Notes under the pieces: model-generated
Databases searched by the model: none
What the model was told of the DNA's origin: nothing
The model's input: the letters and a program-made list of their open reading frames with translations, nothing else
Shown: positions 15,885 to 24,945 of the stretch, piece by piece
Numbering within the stretch: the first letter of the stretch is position 1
Layout of the letters: the number at the start of each line of letters is the position of its first letter
Program-made: the position numbers and the translations under genes
Source of the DNA: Candidatus Poribacteria bacterium
GTDB taxonomy: Bacteria > Poribacteria > WGA-4E > WGA-3G
Assembly: GCA_003635185.1 (NCBI GenBank)
Contig: PYJA01000095.1
Span: forward strand, 18,662-71,941
Direction: 5' to 3'
Length of the DNA stretch: 53,280 nt

Positions 15885-16001
15885 TTTATAGTAAAATCCG
15901 AAAATATGTGGACATTTCAAGGAACAACGATCCCACACCATCACGCTGGCAAGGTTTCCTAACCTTGCCAATGTCCAGGTAATTGTGAATTTCACTATAA
16001 A
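15885..16001. repeat. MITE-like element family C, between rplK and rplA
   Basis: The ends TTTATAGTAAAAT (15885-15897) and ATTTCACTATAAA (15989-16001) are inverted at 12 of 13 positions. An inner pair TGGACATT (15909-15916) and AATGTCCA (15970-15977) is perfectly inverted, and the spacing between outer and inner blocks is 11 bases on both sides. A 9-bp hairpin with loop TCCT (15948-15969) lies in the middle. The left half recurs at 46426-46458. I see no clear target duplication. Confidence 0.6.
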
Positions 16002-16058
16002 TGTGCAGCTTTGGTGAAGCAACCTGAGAGATAAATTTGATATTATTTGGAGAATAAT

Positions 16059-16757
16059 ATGGCGAAAAGAGGAAAACGTTATCGTGATATGCAGCAGCAT
16101 GTCGACAGACAAAATTTTTACACAGTCGACGAAGCTGTCTCACTCTTAAAAAAAACAAGCACTACGAAGTTTGATGAAACTATTGATTTAGCTTCCCGTC
16201 TCGGTATAGATGCGCGTAACGCTGAGCAGAATATCCGTGGTACAGTTGCGCTTCCGCACGGGACCGGTAAATCTGTTCGCGTTGCTGTATTTGCTGAAGG
16301 TGATAAGGCACGTGAGGCTGAAGAAGCAGGCGCAGACTTTGTCGGCACTGATGACTTGGTTGATAAAATTGCTGACGGTTGGCTTGAATTTGACGCAACA
16401 ATCGCGACACCAGATTTAATGCGGAGCATTATGCCAAAGTTGGGAAGAATCCTTGGACCACGAGGGTTGATGCCCAACCCGAAAGCTGGTACTGTGACAA
16501 TGGATATCGCCGAAACACTGCAGAACATTAAAGCGGGACAGATTGAATACCGGGTTGAGCGAGATTCTGGTATTGTGCACGTGCCGATAGGAAAAACCTC
16601 GTTTGAAGAAGTGCAAATTAAGGACAATCTTATGACTGTTATGGATGCTCTTGTGAAGGCGCGTCCTGCCGCAGCAAAAGGACGGTATATTAGAAGTGTT
16701 GCGATCTCTTCAACGATGGGTATCGGCATCCGAATTGATCCGCAGCAATTTATGTAA
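16059..16757 (+). CDS. rplA: 50S ribosomal protein L1
   Basis: A 232-residue L1 of normal length, component of the L1 stalk and, in many bacteria, repressor of its own operon. Landmarks are [12 protein letters not shown] near the start, [29 protein letters not shown] and the C-terminal [15 protein letters not shown] lies before ATG 16059; the longer frame from an upstream TTG is not needed. Confidence 0.97.
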   Translation: MAKRGKRYRDMQQHVDRQNFYTVDEAVSLLKKTSTTKFDETIDLASRLGIDARNAEQNIRGTVALPHGTGKSVRVAVFAEGDKAREAEEAGADFVGTDDLVDKIADGWLEFDATIATPDLMRSIMPKLGRILGPRGLMPNPKAGTVTMDIAETLQNIKAGQIEYRVERDSGIVHVPIGKTSFEEVQIKDNLMTVMDALVKARPAAAKGRYIRSVAISSTMGIGIRIDPQQFM

Positions 16758-16889
16758 TCCGTAAAATCGGCCATATTGTGGAATACCGATTTTACAAAGT
16801 GAACGGAATATAATTATTAGATACTAAACGACAAATTCCGCAAATAGAATAGAGTTGTAGAAAGTAGGGGCTTTTGGCTTAATTACCTA

Positions 16890-17031
16890 CCGAGACTCGG
16901 ATAAGGTTGAAGACACTTCGTGCTTATGCAAGGAAGCAAGTTTTGACTGCCGTAGTTAGGTCAAGCCTCCAGATCTCTGGGGGTTTTTCTATTTCTGGAT
17001 GGAGTTGTCAAGATGTGAAAGGAGCTAACCT
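16890..17031 (+). promoter_or_regulatory. probable L10 leader with terminator-like hairpin
   Basis: The 274-base gap before rplJ ends in a structured leader. A stem CCTCCAGA/TCTGGGGG (16966-16983) followed by TTTTT (16984-16988) has the form of an intrinsic terminator, 44 bases before the rplJ ATG. L10 (or the L10-L12 complex) binding to this leader and controlling rplJL is well known in several phyla. A TATAAT lies upstream at 16809-16814 but lacks a well-placed -35 box. Assignment as an L10 leader is by position and hairpin only. Confidence 0.55.
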
Positions 17032-17592
17032 ATGCCGAATGAAGCGAATATTCAGCAGGTTGGACAAATTCGTGAACTTTTTGAAAGTTCAGATGTAATT
17101 CTGTTGGCAGATTTTCAAGGACTCACTGTCGCTGAAGCAAATGCTTTGCGTCAGCAGTTACGTGAGGCAAATGTTCGATATAAAGTCTGCAAGAATACAT
17201 TAATTAACGTTGTTGCGCAAGAACGAGAAGTCGAAGGGCTTGCGCCATATTTAAAAGGGAATACCGCACTTGCGGCGAGCGATGACCCTGCTACTTCCAG
17301 TAAAATCCTCTTTGAGTTTAGCGAAGAACATGAAAGTTTAAAAATTAAAGGGGGTATCCTTGGAAAACAGGTTGTTGACGCGGATGGCGTTAAAGCACTC
17401 CAAGATATGCCTTCAAAAGAGGTTTTGATTGGTCAGGCTATTGGGGGTATCAGTGCGCCGCTGTATGGGCTTGTCGGAGTCTTGAATAACGGATCTCCCA
17501 TGACGCGGTTTGTTAATGTGCTTAGTAGGACAATAGGTCAGGTGACATCTGTCCTCACACAGATTAGTGAACAGAAGAAAGCAGCCGAATAG
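17032..17592 (+). CDS. rplJ: 50S ribosomal protein L10
   Basis: A 186-residue L10, the base of the L7/L12 stalk. Landmarks are VILLADFQGLTVAEANALR, the VRYKVCKNTL segment, and a C-terminal helix that binds L7/L12. AAGGAG lies 9 bases before the ATG. It is 38 bases upstream of rplL and co-transcribed with it, under the leader described at 16890-17031. Confidence 0.96.
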   Translation: MPNEANIQQVGQIRELFESSDVILLADFQGLTVAEANALRQQLREANVRYKVCKNTLINVVAQEREVEGLAPYLKGNTALAASDDPATSSKILFEFSEEHESLKIKGGILGKQVVDADGVKALQDMPSKEVLIGQAIGGISAPLYGLVGVLNNGSPMTRFVNVLSRTIGQVTSVLTQISEQKKAAE

Positions 17593-17630
17593 GCATAACT
17601 TTTACTTTTTATTAAGAAAGGATTGTAAAA

Positions 17631-18029
17631 ATGGCAAATATAGAAAAATTGATTGATGAAATTAGTGAGATGACTGTTTTGGAACTCTCCGAGTTGGTAA
17701 AAGCGCTTGAAGATAAATTTGGTGTGAGTGCTTCTGCCATGCCGGCGGTGGCAGTTGCAGGGGCGGCCCCAGCGGCAGGCGCAGCTGGAGAAGCAGAAGC
17801 TGAGGAAGCAGCAGAACAAACCGAATTTGATGTCCAGATTAAAGAGATCGGCGGACAGAAAATTCCGCTTATTAAAGAAGTTCGTGCCATCACAGGACTC
17901 GGTTTGAAAGAGGCAAAAGAAAAGGTTGAATCAGCGCCAGTTGTTATCCAAGAAGGTGTCAGCAAAGAAGATGCTGAAAAAACCAAAGAGCAGCTTGAAG
18001 CTGTCGGCGCAGTCATCGAAATCATCTAA
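17631..18029 (+). CDS. rplL: 50S ribosomal protein L7/L12
   Basis: A 132-residue stalk protein that recruits translation GTPases. It has the N-terminal dimerisation helix ([20 protein letters not shown]), an Ala/Glu-rich hinge (about 45-65) and the C-terminal factor-binding domain with [25 protein letters not shown] lies 9 bases before the ATG. A terminator at 18082-18116 closes the transcript instead of reading into rpoB. Confidence 0.97.
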   Translation: MANIEKLIDEISEMTVLELSELVKALEDKFGVSASAMPAVAVAGAAPAAGAAGEAEAEEAAEQTEFDVQIKEIGGQKIPLIKEVRAITGLGLKEAKEKVESAPVVIQEGVSKEDAEKTKEQLEAVGAVIEII

Positions 18030-18081
18030 TCAGAGTCGTCGCCTTCATATTGTTGAGGCGAACTCAAAAGCAAACTTAAGC

Positions 18082-18116
18082 AAACCCCATTATGGTATTA
18101 AACTATGATGGGGTTT
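18082..18116 (+). terminator. terminator-like hairpin after rplL
   Basis: AAACCCCAT (18082-18090) and ATGGGGTTT (18108-18116) form a perfect 9-bp stem around a 17-base loop, ending in a short T-rich stretch. It lies 52 bases after the rplL stop. Confidence 0.6.
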
Positions 18117-18130
18117 CTCTTACCAAACAG

Positions 18131-18973
18131 ATGTTCAGTATCGCAGAAATTTTTTATCTCGTTTTCAGTCAACTCGCTGTAGGTGGGTTTATAACTATGC
18201 TCCTTATACCGAAAGGTTTAGTCGGTGCGAACTTTTATCGCCTGATGGGGGGCATCTATCTGCTTGTGTGTGGATTAGCGCGCTGTGCTAATCTGTATAT
18301 CCAGGAACAACCTGTTACCTTTGTCAATTTTTTTGGATTTTGGCAGGACATCGAATCTGTTTTAGTAATCAGTTTCGTTCTCATAACCTGTGCTTATACA
18401 CTGCGTTGGTGGTTCAAATCATCTATACTTACCCAAGTCCTATTTTATGGTGGGATTCTCTGTGGTAGCATGTGGATTGTTTTTAGTGCTTTTCCACACT
18501 TCAAAAATGTCCAATTTCCCGGTGAAACATTTTTATTACCTTTCCAATTTTTAGTGTCAGCAGTGCTACTTGGCACAGTTCATACTGGGATGTGGTTTGG
18601 ACATTGGTATCTTGTAACGCCAGAGTTACCTGTCCATTATCTGAGACGGTTTAACACTGTTTTGTTGTGTACGCTTGTTGTAACAATATCCCTTTTCTGC
18701 ATAAATATGTTTTTCAGGTCGCAAGCAGAAGATATCGCCCCTTTTAATTTTCATTATCAACTTATCTTTTGGATGCGGTTAGGCATTGGGTTCGGTGGCA
18801 CACTGATTCTTTATTTTATTAGTTGGGATTGTTTGCGTCCAAAATCTGTTGCTAAAGATGAAGTTGGAGCAACGCGGGCAGCGACAGGTTTCCTTTTTAT
18901 TGCAATAATTACTGTGTTTTTGGGTGAGTTCTGTAGTCGGTATCTGTTTTTATCAATGCAGTTTCTTTTTTGA
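18131..18973 (+). CDS. polytopic membrane protein of unknown function
   Basis: About 280 residues with roughly eight membrane helices and no family I can name. A distinctive stretch, VHTGMWFGHWYLVTPELP, holds two histidines and two tryptophans in or at the edge of a helix and could be a cofactor or quinone site (speculation). I prefer ATG 18131 (MFSIAEIF); the longer frame begins inside the rplL terminator. No strong ribosome site is visible. It occupies the place where rpoB is normally found but has no relation to it. Confidence 0.6.
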   Translation: MFSIAEIFYLVFSQLAVGGFITMLLIPKGLVGANFYRLMGGIYLLVCGLARCANLYIQEQPVTFVNFFGFWQDIESVLVISFVLITCAYTLRWWFKSSILTQVLFYGGILCGSMWIVFSAFPHFKNVQFPGETFLLPFQFLVSAVLLGTVHTGMWFGHWYLVTPELPVHYLRRFNTVLLCTLVVTISLFCINMFFRSQAEDIAPFNFHYQLIFWMRLGIGFGGTLILYFISWDCLRPKSVAKDEVGATRAATGFLFIAIITVFLGEFCSRYLFLSMQFLF

Positions 18974-18998
18974 AAATTGCAGCCATGTGTGATATACT
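18970..18998 (+). promoter_or_regulatory. sigma70-like promoter of the adenine methylase
   Basis: TTGAAA at 18970-18975, 17-base spacer, TATACT at 18993-18998. The expected start near 19005 rules out the methylase frame beginning at 18977 and favours ATG 19037. Confidence 0.6.
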
Positions 18999-19036
18999 TT
19001 CTGCATCGGTTTATGACAAATTTCAGAGACCATCTG

Positions 19037-19894
19037 ATGACAAAAAACGTTAAAAGTCCACTGCGCTACCCTGGCGGGAAATCAAGAGCAATCAAACAGA
19101 TTCTCCCTCTTATCCCTACAAAGATCACCGAGTTCCGTGAACCTTTCGTCGGTGGTGGATCCGTCTTCTTTGCTGTCCGAAGCATTTTTGGAAACAATAT
19201 CAAATCATATTGGATCAATGATTTGAACTATGATCTATACTGTTTTTGGAAGCAGGCAAGAGATAATGTTGCAGAACTCGTTGATGAACTGACAAAAATA
19301 TACACAACCACTAAAGATGGTCGTGCCTTATTTGAGGAATTGACGAAGGATAGAGATTTGCTGTGCAATAACAAAGATATGCTATCCGAATTTGAGCGGG
19401 CAGTGCGTTTTTTTGTTCTTAACCGTATTACCTTTTCAGGTGTCGTAGATTCTGGAGGATATTCGCAAGGTGCTTATGAGAAGCGGTTTACGCGCTCGTC
19501 TATTGATCGGGTAAAGCAGATTTCACGCGCGCTTTCTGGTGTCAAAATCACAAACGAAGATTACACAGCAAGTCTTTTTGATGAGAACAACGATGTCTTT
19601 ATCTTTCTTGATCCACCCTATTTGAAAGCAACGGAATCTAAGTTATACGGAACGAGAGGCGCTTTACACACTACTTTCAATCACGATCAGTTTGCTGACA
19701 ATATGAAAAAGTGTAAGCACAAATGGCTCATTACTTATGACGACTCGCCAAAGATTCGTGAGCTGTTTGATTTCGCAGATATTCATGAATGGACGCTGCA
19801 ATACGGAATGAACAATTACCGAAAAGATTCAGCGGCTAAAGGTAAAGAGTTATTTATTAAAAATTACCATATTCACGCCAAAGTCCTGCCTTGA
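19037..19894 (+). CDS. Dam-family DNA adenine (N6) methylase
   Basis: A 285-residue D12-class methyltransferase. It has SPLRYPGGKSRA near the N-terminus, the AdoMet motif EPFVGGGSVFF, NDLNYDLYCFW, the target-recognition region FVLNRITFSGV and the catalytic DPPY motif. It transfers a methyl group to adenine N6; the recognition site cannot be read from sequence (GATC is usual for the family). No restriction enzyme gene is adjacent, so it is a solitary methylase or a remnant of one. ATG 19037 is chosen because of the promoter at 18970-18998; ATG 19013 is possible. Confidence 0.88.
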   Translation: MTKNVKSPLRYPGGKSRAIKQILPLIPTKITEFREPFVGGGSVFFAVRSIFGNNIKSYWINDLNYDLYCFWKQARDNVAELVDELTKIYTTTKDGRALFEELTKDRDLLCNNKDMLSEFERAVRFFVLNRITFSGVVDSGGYSQGAYEKRFTRSSIDRVKQISRALSGVKITNEDYTASLFDENNDVFIFLDPPYLKATESKLYGTRGALHTTFNHDQFADNMKKCKHKWLITYDDSPKIRELFDFADIHEWTLQYGMNNYRKDSAAKGKELFIKNYHIHAKVLP

Positions 19895-20126
19895 GGTAAC
19901 GTGTAGATTGGGTAGAACGGATTCATATCTGGCGAAATATGGGCGTGTAAAGTTTTGGCATGTGTGTCCTCCGCGATTCAGACAGAAAAAACGGTAAATG
20001 TCTCAGACAATGCACCTTATCCAAACTTTTGCCAAAATATTTACACACCGCGGAATATAATTCCATTGAAAATCTTACGTAGGTACGTTAAACTAACGAT
20101 ATTCATTAAAGTTAAGGAGGTATATA

Positions 20127-21197
20127 ATGAAATCCCAAATTTTCTATGAACCTGAATCAATGAGTCTTGAAGATCGGCCAGTGCCTACAGCTGGTGATAA
20201 CGATCTGTTAGTTCAAGTTCGTTCAGTAGGTATCTGTGGTTCGGATGTAGCATACTATTTCGGCAATAGTTCTCTTGAAACAGACGATGGTAAGGGACCG
20301 CTTATTCTCGGACACGAATTTACTGGCGAAGTTGTTGAAGTAGGAAATGAAGCCGGAAAAACAGGCGGCTTTAAAGTCGGCGATAGAGTCGTTGTCAATC
20401 CTGTACAATCCAACCCGAATTCTTTTTGGAGCAAAAAAGGATTGTCCAACTTGTGTCCAGAAAAACGTATCTTAGGTGTGGGTGTGGATGGCGGTTTTGC
20501 AGAATACGCTGTTTCTGATTACCGTTGGACAGTCAAACTTCCCGAAAATGTTACGTATGATCAAGGGGCACTCACAGAACCACTTGCCTGTGGATTGTAT
20601 GCTATTAACAATCTCAATGCTGAAGAAGGACAGACTGCCGTTGTTTTCGGACCCGGTCCCATCGGTTTAATGATGGTGCAAGTTTTGAAAAGTCGTGGCT
20701 TGAAAAACGTTTTGCTTGTCGGTACTCGCGACTATCGTTTGGAGTGCGGTAAGGAACTTGGTGCAGACGTAGTTGTGAACGTCAGCGATACGAACTCACC
20801 ACACTATGTTGAGGATCTTGGTGCTACAATTCAGGAACTCAATAACGGTGAATTAGCTGACCGTGCTATTACTGCCACGAGTTCGCTTGATGCAATCCAT
20901 ACAGCACTTGAAGTTACGGGAAGACACGCAACTGTTGTTATCTTCGGTCTTCCTGGCGATAAAGATGTCATGCAGGTTCCGATTCTTGACACTATCCTTA
21001 TGGATAAAACCATTAGGTTCTCATGGTTAGCACCAGACACGTGGGAAGAGGCGGTTCAACTCATTTCCAGTGGCGATGTTAACATGGACAAAATCATCAG
21101 TCACGAATTCCCGCTTGAATCGCTTGTTGAAGGAATCACAAAGGTTCGTAATCGAGAAGATAGCTGCACCAAAGGACTGATAAAAGTTTCTTCTTAA
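20127..21197 (+). CDS. zinc-type medium-chain alcohol/polyol dehydrogenase
   Basis: A 356-residue NAD(P)-dependent MDR dehydrogenase of the sorbitol/threonine dehydrogenase type. Catalytic zinc ligands are Cys37 (GICGSD), His63-Glu64 (GHEFTGE) and Glu151 (LTEPLACG). The Rossmann motif GPGPIG is at 175-180. The structural-zinc lobe, which normally has four cysteines, has only Cys110 here, so the second zinc is probably absent. AGGAGG precedes the ATG. The substrate is unknown. A small membrane protein gene follows after 15 bases. Confidence 0.87.
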   Translation: MKSQIFYEPESMSLEDRPVPTAGDNDLLVQVRSVGICGSDVAYYFGNSSLETDDGKGPLILGHEFTGEVVEVGNEAGKTGGFKVGDRVVVNPVQSNPNSFWSKKGLSNLCPEKRILGVGVDGGFAEYAVSDYRWTVKLPENVTYDQGALTEPLACGLYAINNLNAEEGQTAVVFGPGPIGLMMVQVLKSRGLKNVLLVGTRDYRLECGKELGADVVVNVSDTNSPHYVEDLGATIQELNNGELADRAITATSSLDAIHTALEVTGRHATVVIFGLPGDKDVMQVPILDTILMDKTIRFSWLAPDTWEEAVQLISSGDVNMDKIISHEFPLESLVEGITKVRNREDSCTKGLIKVSS

Positions 21198-21212
21198 GAT
21201 TCGGTATCTAAT

Positions 21213-21557
21213 ATGGGTATCCCATTTTTTATCGTTTTTGCCTTATCAATCGTTTTCCTATCGATTGGAATAACTGGGTGGGGTGACCTTGTATCGGTTG
21301 AATGGCCTGAGCAGAATCCATCGGCTGCGACCGTTGACGAAGTAGTTGTCACCCCTTACCTCGGTTTAAAATTAAATTATTGGGCGATTGCACAGTGCTT
21401 AACAGGCTTTTTGCTGTTTTTGGCGAGTCTCTACCTTATGGGGTTTTTACTCTATCTTGAAGAGCGGGAGAGCGGCAGGATTATGAAAAACGTGAAAAGT
21501 TTTGTGAAACTACGTCAGTTTTTAGAACGGCACCGGAAGAGAAGTTCATCTCAATGA
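21213..21557 (+). CDS. small two-helix membrane protein
   Basis: 114 residues: a membrane helix at 5-23, an extracytoplasmic loop of about 35 residues, a second helix near 57-80, then a basic cytoplasmic tail rich in Arg and Lys. I recognise no family. It is close behind the dehydrogenase (15 bases) without its own clear ribosome site, so the two may be co-transcribed. Confidence 0.6.
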   Translation: MGIPFFIVFALSIVFLSIGITGWGDLVSVEWPEQNPSAATVDEVVVTPYLGLKLNYWAIAQCLTGFLLFLASLYLMGFLLYLEERESGRIMKNVKSFVKLRQFLERHRKRSSSQ

Positions 21558-21647
21558 AACCTCTCGTATAATCGAGAACAAAATTATCCACGTAACGTTA
21601 GGCACTTATGATGAACTCACATAACTTCATGAATAGGAGGGACACCG

Positions 21648-22370
21648 ATGGAAAGTTATCCAAACGTGCGCCAAATACCTTACGCTCCGACAGAAATGGC
21701 GGATCTCTACCCTGAATCGGATGGTAAACCTATGGCTGATACTGATCTCCATATTCGGTGGATAATCTGGCTGCGGCAAGTCCTTGAAGGACATTTTGCA
21801 CAGAGCCCGGAAGTTTATATCTCTGGCAATATCATGATGTACGATATTGAGGGCCCTCTTCGGACCGCTGTGTCTCCCGATATTCTTGTCTCTTTCGGGA
21901 TAGGACAGAAAGACCGCCGCACCTACAAGGTATGGGAGGAGGGCAAAGCTCCCGATTTCGTAATGGAGTTCTCAAGCAAACGCACCTATCAAAATGATTT
22001 AGAAGGGAAAGTTTTGCATTATGCCGCAATGGGCATTCCGGAGTATTTCCTTTATGATGTGGATAGGCGTTATTTACCGGCACCGTTGATGGGCTATCGT
22101 CTTGTTGATGGTGTTTATATTGAAGTTTCTCCAGCCGTTGATGGTGGGTTGTGTTCTGAAGTCCTGAACTTGAATTTTCATTTACGGGATAAGGGGTTTG
22201 GGGTTTACGATCCGGGTGCGGAGAAATGGCTGCAGACACCTGCTGAGGCAGCGACAGAACGTGCCGAACAAGCTGAAGAACGTGTGCAACATGAAGTTGA
22301 AGCGCGACAGAAGGCGGAAGCAGAAGCCTCACGACTCCAAGAAGAACTTGCCCGCTTAAAAACACGGTAA
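21648..22370 (+). CDS. Uma2 (DUF820) family protein with coiled-coil tail
   Basis: A 240-residue Uma2 protein, PD-(D/E)XK nuclease-like fold. Landmarks are SPDILVSFG, APDFVMEFSSKRTYQNDLEGK (with the expected E and K) and GIPEYFLYD. The last 45 residues are a charged coiled coil. Uma2 proteins are abundant in cyanobacteria and some other phyla, and their role is not established; nuclease activity is inferred from the fold. AGGAGG lies 8 bases before the ATG. Confidence 0.85.
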   Translation: MESYPNVRQIPYAPTEMADLYPESDGKPMADTDLHIRWIIWLRQVLEGHFAQSPEVYISGNIMMYDIEGPLRTAVSPDILVSFGIGQKDRRTYKVWEEGKAPDFVMEFSSKRTYQNDLEGKVLHYAAMGIPEYFLYDVDRRYLPAPLMGYRLVDGVYIEVSPAVDGGLCSEVLNLNFHLRDKGFGVYDPGAEKWLQTPAEAATERAEQAEERVQHEVEARQKAEAEASRLQEELARLKTR

Positions 22371-22391
22371 AGCGATTATTCCTTTTTTAAT

Positions 22392-23480
22392 ATGGAACAA
22401 CAATTAAAAAATAACTTACTTCTTCGCGCATCAAGATGTCTGCCAGTGGAACGGGTGCCTGTATGGATGATGCGGCAGGCAGGCAGATCAGACCCGCTTT
22501 ATCGTCAGATTCGGCAAAAATGTAACCTTCCATTAGAACGTCTTTTCCGCACTTGTCCGACCCCGATGTCGGACACCGATGTGGAATGGGCAGTCCAAAT
22601 TTCACTTCTTCCTAAACGCATCGGTGTGGATGCCATAATTGTATATAAAGATATTCTCACACCGCTTGCGCCGATGGGGGCACACTTCCGATTTTCCCCC
22701 GGACCAGTTTTAAACCCGCCAATACGAACGCAGTCACAAATAGATGCACTTGAACCGCTGAATGATCCACCCGTACAATTAGAGTACACTGGACAAGTAA
22801 TTCGGTCATTGCGTAAGACGTTGAATGAAGAACTGCCGCTTATCGGTTTTGCGGGTGCCCCATTAACGCTCGCCTTTTTCCTTATAGCAGGGGAAAGCCC
22901 AATGAAAAAAGGTGCTGGCATATCGGAAAAAGCAATTCCTGTTTTTGAAATGATGAAAGATACACCAAAGCTTCTGCATGAGTTGTTAGATAAATTGACC
23001 GAAATGACGATTAACTATCTGAATTACCAAATTAGCGAAGGTGTGGAGATAGTGCAACTATTTGAATCGATCGCGGATGTGCTATCGCGGCAGATGTATG
23101 AAGATTTCGCCCTTCCGTATCATCAACGGATTTTCGCTGCACTCAATTCAGATGCACCAGGAATCCTTTTTGCAAAGGAGTGTCCCTACGTTAATTTAAT
23201 GCACCAAAGTGGAGCGGATGTGTTGAGTGTCGGAAAATGCGTAGACCTTGGAAAAGCCAGAACGGAAACAGGCGATTCGGTTGCCTTTCAGGGAAATGTT
23301 GATAACGATATTCTTCGCGATGGCACATTTTCAGACATTACAGAAGCCGTACACACTTGCATAAAACAGGGTAGAAAAACAGGGCACATTTTGAACCTCA
23401 GCCATGGACTTCATAGAGACACACCTTTTGAAAACGTCAAACATTTTGTCCACATAGCCAAAACATGTCAGGATAGTTGA
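22392..23480 (+). CDS. hemE: uroporphyrinogen decarboxylase
   Basis: A 362-residue cytoplasmic enzyme that decarboxylates uroporphyrinogen III to coproporphyrinogen III. Landmarks are PVWMMRQAGR, the YKDILTPLAPMG segment with the active-site Asp, GFAGAPLTLA and the C-terminal NLSHGL with the conserved His. Length is normal. The residues after MRQAGR (SDPLYRQIRQKC) differ from the usual LPEYR. It is the first gene of the heme operon; its stop overlaps the next start (TGATG). Confidence 0.93.
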   Translation: MEQQLKNNLLLRASRCLPVERVPVWMMRQAGRSDPLYRQIRQKCNLPLERLFRTCPTPMSDTDVEWAVQISLLPKRIGVDAIIVYKDILTPLAPMGAHFRFSPGPVLNPPIRTQSQIDALEPLNDPPVQLEYTGQVIRSLRKTLNEELPLIGFAGAPLTLAFFLIAGESPMKKGAGISEKAIPVFEMMKDTPKLLHELLDKLTEMTINYLNYQISEGVEIVQLFESIADVLSRQMYEDFALPYHQRIFAALNSDAPGILFAKECPYVNLMHQSGADVLSVGKCVDLGKARTETGDSVAFQGNVDNDILRDGTFSDITEAVHTCIKQGRKTGHILNLSHGLHRDTPFENVKHFVHIAKTCQDS

Positions 23481-24937
23481 TGCAAAACATTTCAGAAAAC
23501 CCGTTCGCGCCGCGTCAATACGGAGAACTTATTAAGGTAACAGATCGAGTATATCTGTTTCGCAATATTGTCAACTCTTCTATTATAATAGGAGATAACG
23601 GGGTTGCCGTAATTGATACACAAGTAAATCAGATGATGGGAAAACGACTTCTCAAGGCTATCCGAACCATCACAGATAAGCCGATTCTCTATGCGATTAA
23701 CACCCACTATCATTGGGATCATACAAATGGGAATATTATATTTCGGCAAGAAGGCGCGACCGTTGTCGCACGGGAGATGACAAAAGACTTTATGGTGAAT
23801 AGAGCACCGCGCCAAGAGGATTTTCTCCGTTCCCGCGGGTTTACCCTTGGTGATCCGCCATTTCTACCACAGGAAACATTTACGCATGAAACCGAACTTA
23901 ATTTGGGCAACCAGCCTTTACATCTTGTTCACTTAGGAAAAGCGGAAACGGATGACGCAACTGCCATCAGAATTCCAGCAGAAGGATGTATCGTTTCAGG
24001 TGATACAGTGATGACCGGTAGTTTTCCTATTTTTGGACAGCCTGTGATGAACGAGGGACTGATGGCAAACCACGATTGGATTAATACAATTAAAGAATTG
24101 CGCACATACACACCAGATCATGTGCTTCCCGGCCACGGTCCCTTAGCACACGATACCGAAATTGACCTATTGCTCAAAATTGAGTCCTATTTCTTAACTG
24201 AAGTCCGAAAACGGGTTGAACAAGGCATGTCTTTGGCAGATTTGCTAACAGACATGGAGACTAACATGCCTAATTGGATTCGCGACATTGCTGAAGTTTG
24301 GGGAACACCCCGTTATGCTATTCTGCGTGTATATCGTGGATTGATTGATGACCCAGAACCGGGATGGCAACACTTCAAACCTTCGGCTATCCCGATAGCA
24401 GATACTGAGGTGCTTAACCAACAGACACAGGAACTGAAAGGTTTTGAGGCGTATCGTGAAACAGCGGAAGAGGTCGCAGAAGGAAACGACTTCGGATTAG
24501 CCATCGCCATTTTGAAAGCTGCAACCGAAAAATTCTCTAATCTTCCAGAAGCATGGACAGAATACGCAAATCTACTCACACAAACATCTCGTACTGTGTC
24601 GAGTGTGCTTGAAAAAGGCGATTTTTTCTATGAGGCAAAAAATGCGCTCAGGACCGCACTTGAATTAGACCCTGATTACGCGCTTGCACATCTTTTACGC
24701 GGATCCAACTATATCCTCTCAGCTTACCGGAACGGTGATGATCCCGCACCAGGTATGGAATCAATCTATAAGGCATTAGTTAGCGGAATTCAAGGAACAC
24801 AACTTGCACAGGCATATTTTTCCATTGGACTTGCACATCGCACGAATTCCGATGAAACACTTGCTCGTGAAGCATTTGCACAAGCAATTGCTGTTGATCC
24901 GAGTTTTATGCCCGCGCAATTTGCGAACATGGCATAG
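23480..24937 (+). CDS. metallo-beta-lactamase fold hydrolase with TPR-like C-terminus
   Basis: 485 residues. The MBL domain (about 15-230) has HYHWDH (about 76-81), GDTVMTG and GHGPLAH, the usual di-metal site ligands. The C-terminal 180 residues look like tetratricopeptide helices (GLAIAILKAATEKFSNLPEA, ALELDPDYALAHLLRG, FAQAIAVDPSFMPAQ). The arrangement recalls alkyl-sulfatase-like hydrolases, but the substrate is unknown. It has no signal peptide. It is translationally coupled to hemE and lies 8 bases before hemH, so it belongs to the heme operon; a link to heme metabolism is inferred from that. Confidence 0.82.
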   Translation: MQNISENPFAPRQYGELIKVTDRVYLFRNIVNSSIIIGDNGVAVIDTQVNQMMGKRLLKAIRTITDKPILYAINTHYHWDHTNGNIIFRQEGATVVAREMTKDFMVNRAPRQEDFLRSRGFTLGDPPFLPQETFTHETELNLGNQPLHLVHLGKAETDDATAIRIPAEGCIVSGDTVMTGSFPIFGQPVMNEGLMANHDWINTIKELRTYTPDHVLPGHGPLAHDTEIDLLLKIESYFLTEVRKRVEQGMSLADLLTDMETNMPNWIRDIAEVWGTPRYAILRVYRGLIDDPEPGWQHFKPSAIPIADTEVLNQQTQELKGFEAYRETAEEVAEGNDFGLAIAILKAATEKFSNLPEAWTEYANLLTQTSRTVSSVLEKGDFFYEAKNALRTALELDPDYALAHLLRGSNYILSAYRNGDDPAPGMESIYKALVSGIQGTQLAQAYFSIGLAHRTNSDETLAREAFAQAIAVDPSFMPAQFANMA

Positions 24938-24945
24938 GAGAGAAA

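Noticed and set aside
16791-16814. TTTACA ... TATAAT as a promoter for rplJ
   Set aside because: The spacer is only 12 bases. The -10 box may be real, but no well-spaced -35 box is present.
19925-20066. Imperfect inverted repeat GTGTAAAGTTTTGGCA ... TTTTGCCAAAATATTTACAC before the dehydrogenase gene
   Set aside because: Several mismatches and unequal spacing; not enough to call an element without other copies.
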